Origin: Fen-1273 sp963748405 | GTDB lineage: Bacteria > Bacteroidota > Ignavibacteria > UBA10030 > UBA6906 | DNA length: 64,000 nt | Assembly (NCBI GenBank): GCA_963748405.1 | Contig: CAVVIT010000003.1 | Location: 1-64,000, forward strand | Reading direction: 5' to 3' | Shown here: positions 60,622-64,000 of the stretch, piece after piece | Position numbering within the stretch: position 1 is the first letter of the stretch | How the letters are laid out: each line of letters starts with the position of its first letter | The notes under the pieces: model-generated | What the model was told of the DNA's origin: nothing | The model's database searches: none | Seen by the model: only the letters and a program-made list of their open reading frames with translations | Translations under genes and position numbers: made by a program

Positions 60622-61839
60622 TCACAGCGGATCACGGAAAAACTCGATCGTGACATTCGACCCCGCAGGGACCTCCGCCGTCCCCTCAGGGATGATGATG
60701 AAGCAGTTCGCGACGAGCAGGGAGCTCATCACGCCCGAGCTCTGACTCCCGGTCGTCCTCACGCGAATGACCCCTCCCTCCTGCCGCGCGATTCCCCTCA
60801 GATACAGTCTCCTGCCGTCTTTAAACGCCAGCGGTTCATCCGTGACGGCATTCCACCGGGAAGGAAAGAGAACGCGCCGCCCGAGGATCTTCCCTATGGC
60901 GGGGCGGACAAACTGGAGGAACGTCACACCGGTCGATACGGGGTTCCCCGGGAGGCCGAACACGAGCGTCCTTCCTTTAACGCCGAACAGGAGAGGGCCC
61001 CCGGGGCGGATATTCACTCTCCAGAACAGTATGTTCACCCCGCACGATTCGAGCACCTCACGTACGTAGTCGTGCGCGCCGACGGACACCCCGCCGGTGA
61101 CAAGAAGGATATCGCCCGAGAGCCCCGACCGCACTTTTCTCCCGATCACACCCTTCCTGTCGCGGGCGATCCCGAGAAAACGGGGATTCCCGCCGGCCTC
61201 CCGCACGAGAGCCGTGAGCGTATAGGAGGAGCTGTTCCTGATCCCCCCCTCCCGCGGCGTTCGGTCCGGACGGACGAGCTCGTCCCCCGTGGCGAGTATG
61301 CGCACATCCGGCCTGCGCGAGACGAGCACGCGCGCGTGCCCCGCGGAGGCGAGGACGCCGACGTGCGCGGGGGTGAGGAGATCCCCCCCGGCGACGATGC
61401 GTCTGCCCCGGGGGATGTCTTCTCCCCTGCGGCGGACGAAATCTCCGGGGCGGGCGGGACGGAAGAAACGCACGGCTGATTCGCCTTCATTCGCCGCTCT
61501 CTCCACGGGGACTACGGCATCCGCGCCGGGCGGGAGCATCCCCCCCGTCATGATCCGGAGGGCCTTCCCCTTCCCGAACCGTCCCGTAAACGGGTTGCCG
61601 GCGCTCGACTCACCCGCAATGGAGAGCGAGACCTGACGGGAGCGGGAAGCGTTCTTCAGGTCGGCGCTCCGGACCGCGTAGCCGTCCATCGAGCTGTTCG
61701 TGAACGGGGGGATGTCCCCGCCCGAAACGACGTTCCCGGCGGCGATCCGCCCGCAGGCATCACGGAGAGCGACGGGTTCGCTCCCGGAGGCGCGGACGTG
61801 CTTCAGTATGATGCGGAGTGCCCTGTCGGCGTTTATCAT
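60622..61839 (-). CDS. moeA: Molybdopterin molybdenumtransferase MoeA
   Basis: 405 residues with the four MoeA domains. Landmarks are FTNSSMDGYAVRSADL near 46-61, RIMTGGMLPPGADAVVPVE near 95-113, LVTGGVSVGAHDYV and GLPGNPVSTGVTF. It inserts molybdate into adenylylated molybdopterin. The only other cofactor gene here is the MoaC-MoaB fusion downstream. A promoter is seen at 61872-61900. Confidence 0.93.
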   Translation of the reverse strand: MINADRALRIILKHVRASGSEPVALRDACGRIAAGNVVSGGDIPPFTNSSMDGYAVRSADLKNASRSRQVSLSIAGESSAGNPFTGRFGKGKALRIMTGGMLPPGADAVVPVERAANEGESAVRFFRPARPGDFVRRRGEDIPRGRRIVAGGDLLTPAHVGVLASAGHARVLVSRRPDVRILATGDELVRPDRTPREGGIRNSSSYTLTALVREAGGNPRFLGIARDRKGVIGRKVRSGLSGDILLVTGGVSVGAHDYVREVLESCGVNILFWRVNIRPGGPLLFGVKGRTLVFGLPGNPVSTGVTFLQFVRPAIGKILGRRVLFPSRWNAVTDEPLAFKDGRRLYLRGIARQEGGVIRVRTTGSQSSGVMSSLLVANCFIIIPEGTAEVPAGSNVTIEFFRDPL

Positions 61840-61871
61840 CGGACGGAGTGTGCCATGGATACGCAGTGGCC

Positions 61872-61900
61872 AACGTACGAATCTTCCGGGGAAGGGTCAA
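61872..61900 (-). promoter_or_regulatory. Promoter of the moeA/moaCB genes
   Basis: On the minus strand, TTGACC (61895-61900), 17 bases, TACGTT (61872-61877). The ATG at 61839 lies about 26 bases from the expected start. The -35 box overlaps the archaemetzincin stop codon. Confidence 0.5.
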
Positions 61901-62435
61901 GATCTGAGTGTGAGCTCCGAGGAGCAGACGCGGCAGAAGGAGTGTTCCTTCAGGTCGATGTCTTCGACGTAGGAGGAGGAGTGCATGACGCAGGACTGCG
62001 TGGTGCAGTGGATGAGGGAAAACACGTGGCCGATCTCGTGTATGACTTCCTTCACGAGCCGGGCCGAGAGAAGGGCGTGATCCTGGGGGAGGCCGTACCG
62101 TTGGGGGTCGAGACGGTAGTACGAGACGACCGCCACGTTCCCGCCGACTTCTGCTTCGCCGAACACATAGGTCAGTATGGGGATGAACAGGTCGAACGGG
62201 ACGAGGGCGATCGTGCGGATCCCGGGGTTTTCCGCAAGGGGAGGATAGTGCGACTTCAGGTGCATCAGGAGGTCGGTGGAATTGTACTGTCCGCGCGCAC
62301 CGTCAAAAAAAGGTTCCGGATCCAGCGTGAATTCCCGCATGTCCACCTCCGCGTGGAAGGCCTGCCGCAGCGGCCCGGCCAGCGCCCCCGCCAGATCGGG
62401 GCTCGCGCCCCCGAGGGGAAGAAGGTGGATGGCGT

Positions 62436-62439
<4 letters not shown>
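61897..62439 (-). CDS. amzA: Archaemetzincin family zinc metalloprotease
   Basis: 180 residues, no signal peptide. The active-site motif is HEIGH (134-138) with third zinc ligand His144 and a second zinc site built from Cys145, Cys150, Cys169 and Cys172 (IHCTTQSCVMHSS, SFCRVC). Met152 is the metzincin Met-turn. The family includes the archaeal and human AMZ proteins. The physiological substrate is unknown. It overlaps the stop of the NtrC-type regulator gene (ATGA), so it is produced with the two-component pair. Confidence 0.92.
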
Positions 62440-63778
<1,339 letters not shown>

Positions 63779-63782
<4 letters not shown>

Positions 63783-64000
63783 GCCCTGGTTCCTTCAACC
63801 GATGATGACGTTGACTGCGCCGCGACGGGCCCCGGCTGCCTGACCGGGAACGTCAGCGTGAAGACCGTCCCCCTGCCGACCGCCGATTCCACCTCGACGG
63901 AGGCGTGGTGCCGTTCGAGTATCCCGTAGGCGACGGAGAGACCAAGCCCGACCCCCTTGGAATCCGATTTGGTCGTATAAAACGGTTCGAAAATGTGTGC
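63779..64000 (-). CDS. Sensor histidine kinase, C-terminal end (runs off the window edge)
   Basis: The last 73 codons of a kinase read on the minus strand. The ATP-binding HATPase part is plain: FEPFYTTKSDSKGVGLGLSV (G1 and F boxes), then the G2-region GRGTVFTLTFPV. The stop overlaps the start of the NtrC-type regulator (ATGA), which marks it as the cognate sensor. The sensing domain lies outside the window, so the signal is unknown. Confidence 0.92.

Overview
The window comes from a GC-rich Gram-negative bacterium of the Bacteroidota/Ignavibacteria (FCB) group, probably uncultured. The pointers are C-terminal type IX secretion sorting domains (NYPNPFNP...STKKMVL type), a PorV-family outer-membrane protein, a GWxTD-domain protein, lipid A and LPS-core enzymes, and weak Shine-Dalgarno usage with many ATGA start/stop overlaps. 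Coding density is very high. No gene-free stretch exceeds 300 bases; the longest is about 257 bases (49712-49968).

Layout. 1-1448: edge-truncated MATE transporter, a tetratricopeptide protein broken by small indels, and tRNA-Arg(CCG), all on the minus strand. 1449-12495: a long minus-strand run, in transcription order a receiver-only response regulator, YjbQ, GWxTD protein, lipid A acyltransferase, heptosyltransferase, TsaC/Sua5, PIG-L deacetylase and an Fe(III)-type ABC importer. 12646-17885: plus-strand small membrane protein, secreted esterase, glycogen-debranching-like enzyme (one frameshift) and an SDR oxidoreductase. 17872-32452: a nine-gene minus-strand alpha-glucan operon with two GH13 amylases, a GH57 enzyme, a GlgE-like GH13, MalE/MalF/MalG and two MFS sugar transporters. 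32622-38561: two paralogous SGNH-hydrolase/TPR proteins flanking an inverted SurA-like foldase. 38674-49711: surface half of the glucan system (modular T9SS cargo, PorV, giant FN3 protein, TonB-dependent receptor, LacI regulator). 49969-55076: MalK-type ATPase, GH31 alpha-glucosidase and a TPR-TonB protein. 55084-59667: VWA and DUF4139 proteins divergent from an ECF sigma/anti-sigma pair. 59688-64000: MoaC-MoaB fusion, MoeA, archaemetzincin, and an NtrC-type regulator with the end of its sensor kinase.

How it fits together. About 17.9-53.5 kb looks like one starch/maltodextrin programme. Secreted amylases cut polymer outside, a TonB-dependent receptor with a TonB protein moves oligomers across the outer membrane, periplasmic GH13/GH57/GH31/GH133-type enzymes trim them, and either MalEFG+MalK or MFS carriers import them. 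A LacI repressor with two operator-like palindromes lies between lacI and malK. There is no SusD, so this is not a classical Sus locus. Several promoters share a TTGnnn-N16/17-TAnATT pattern, and three of them sit so close to the ATG that leaderless mRNAs are likely. I saw no CRISPR array, insertion sequence, prophage or defence system.
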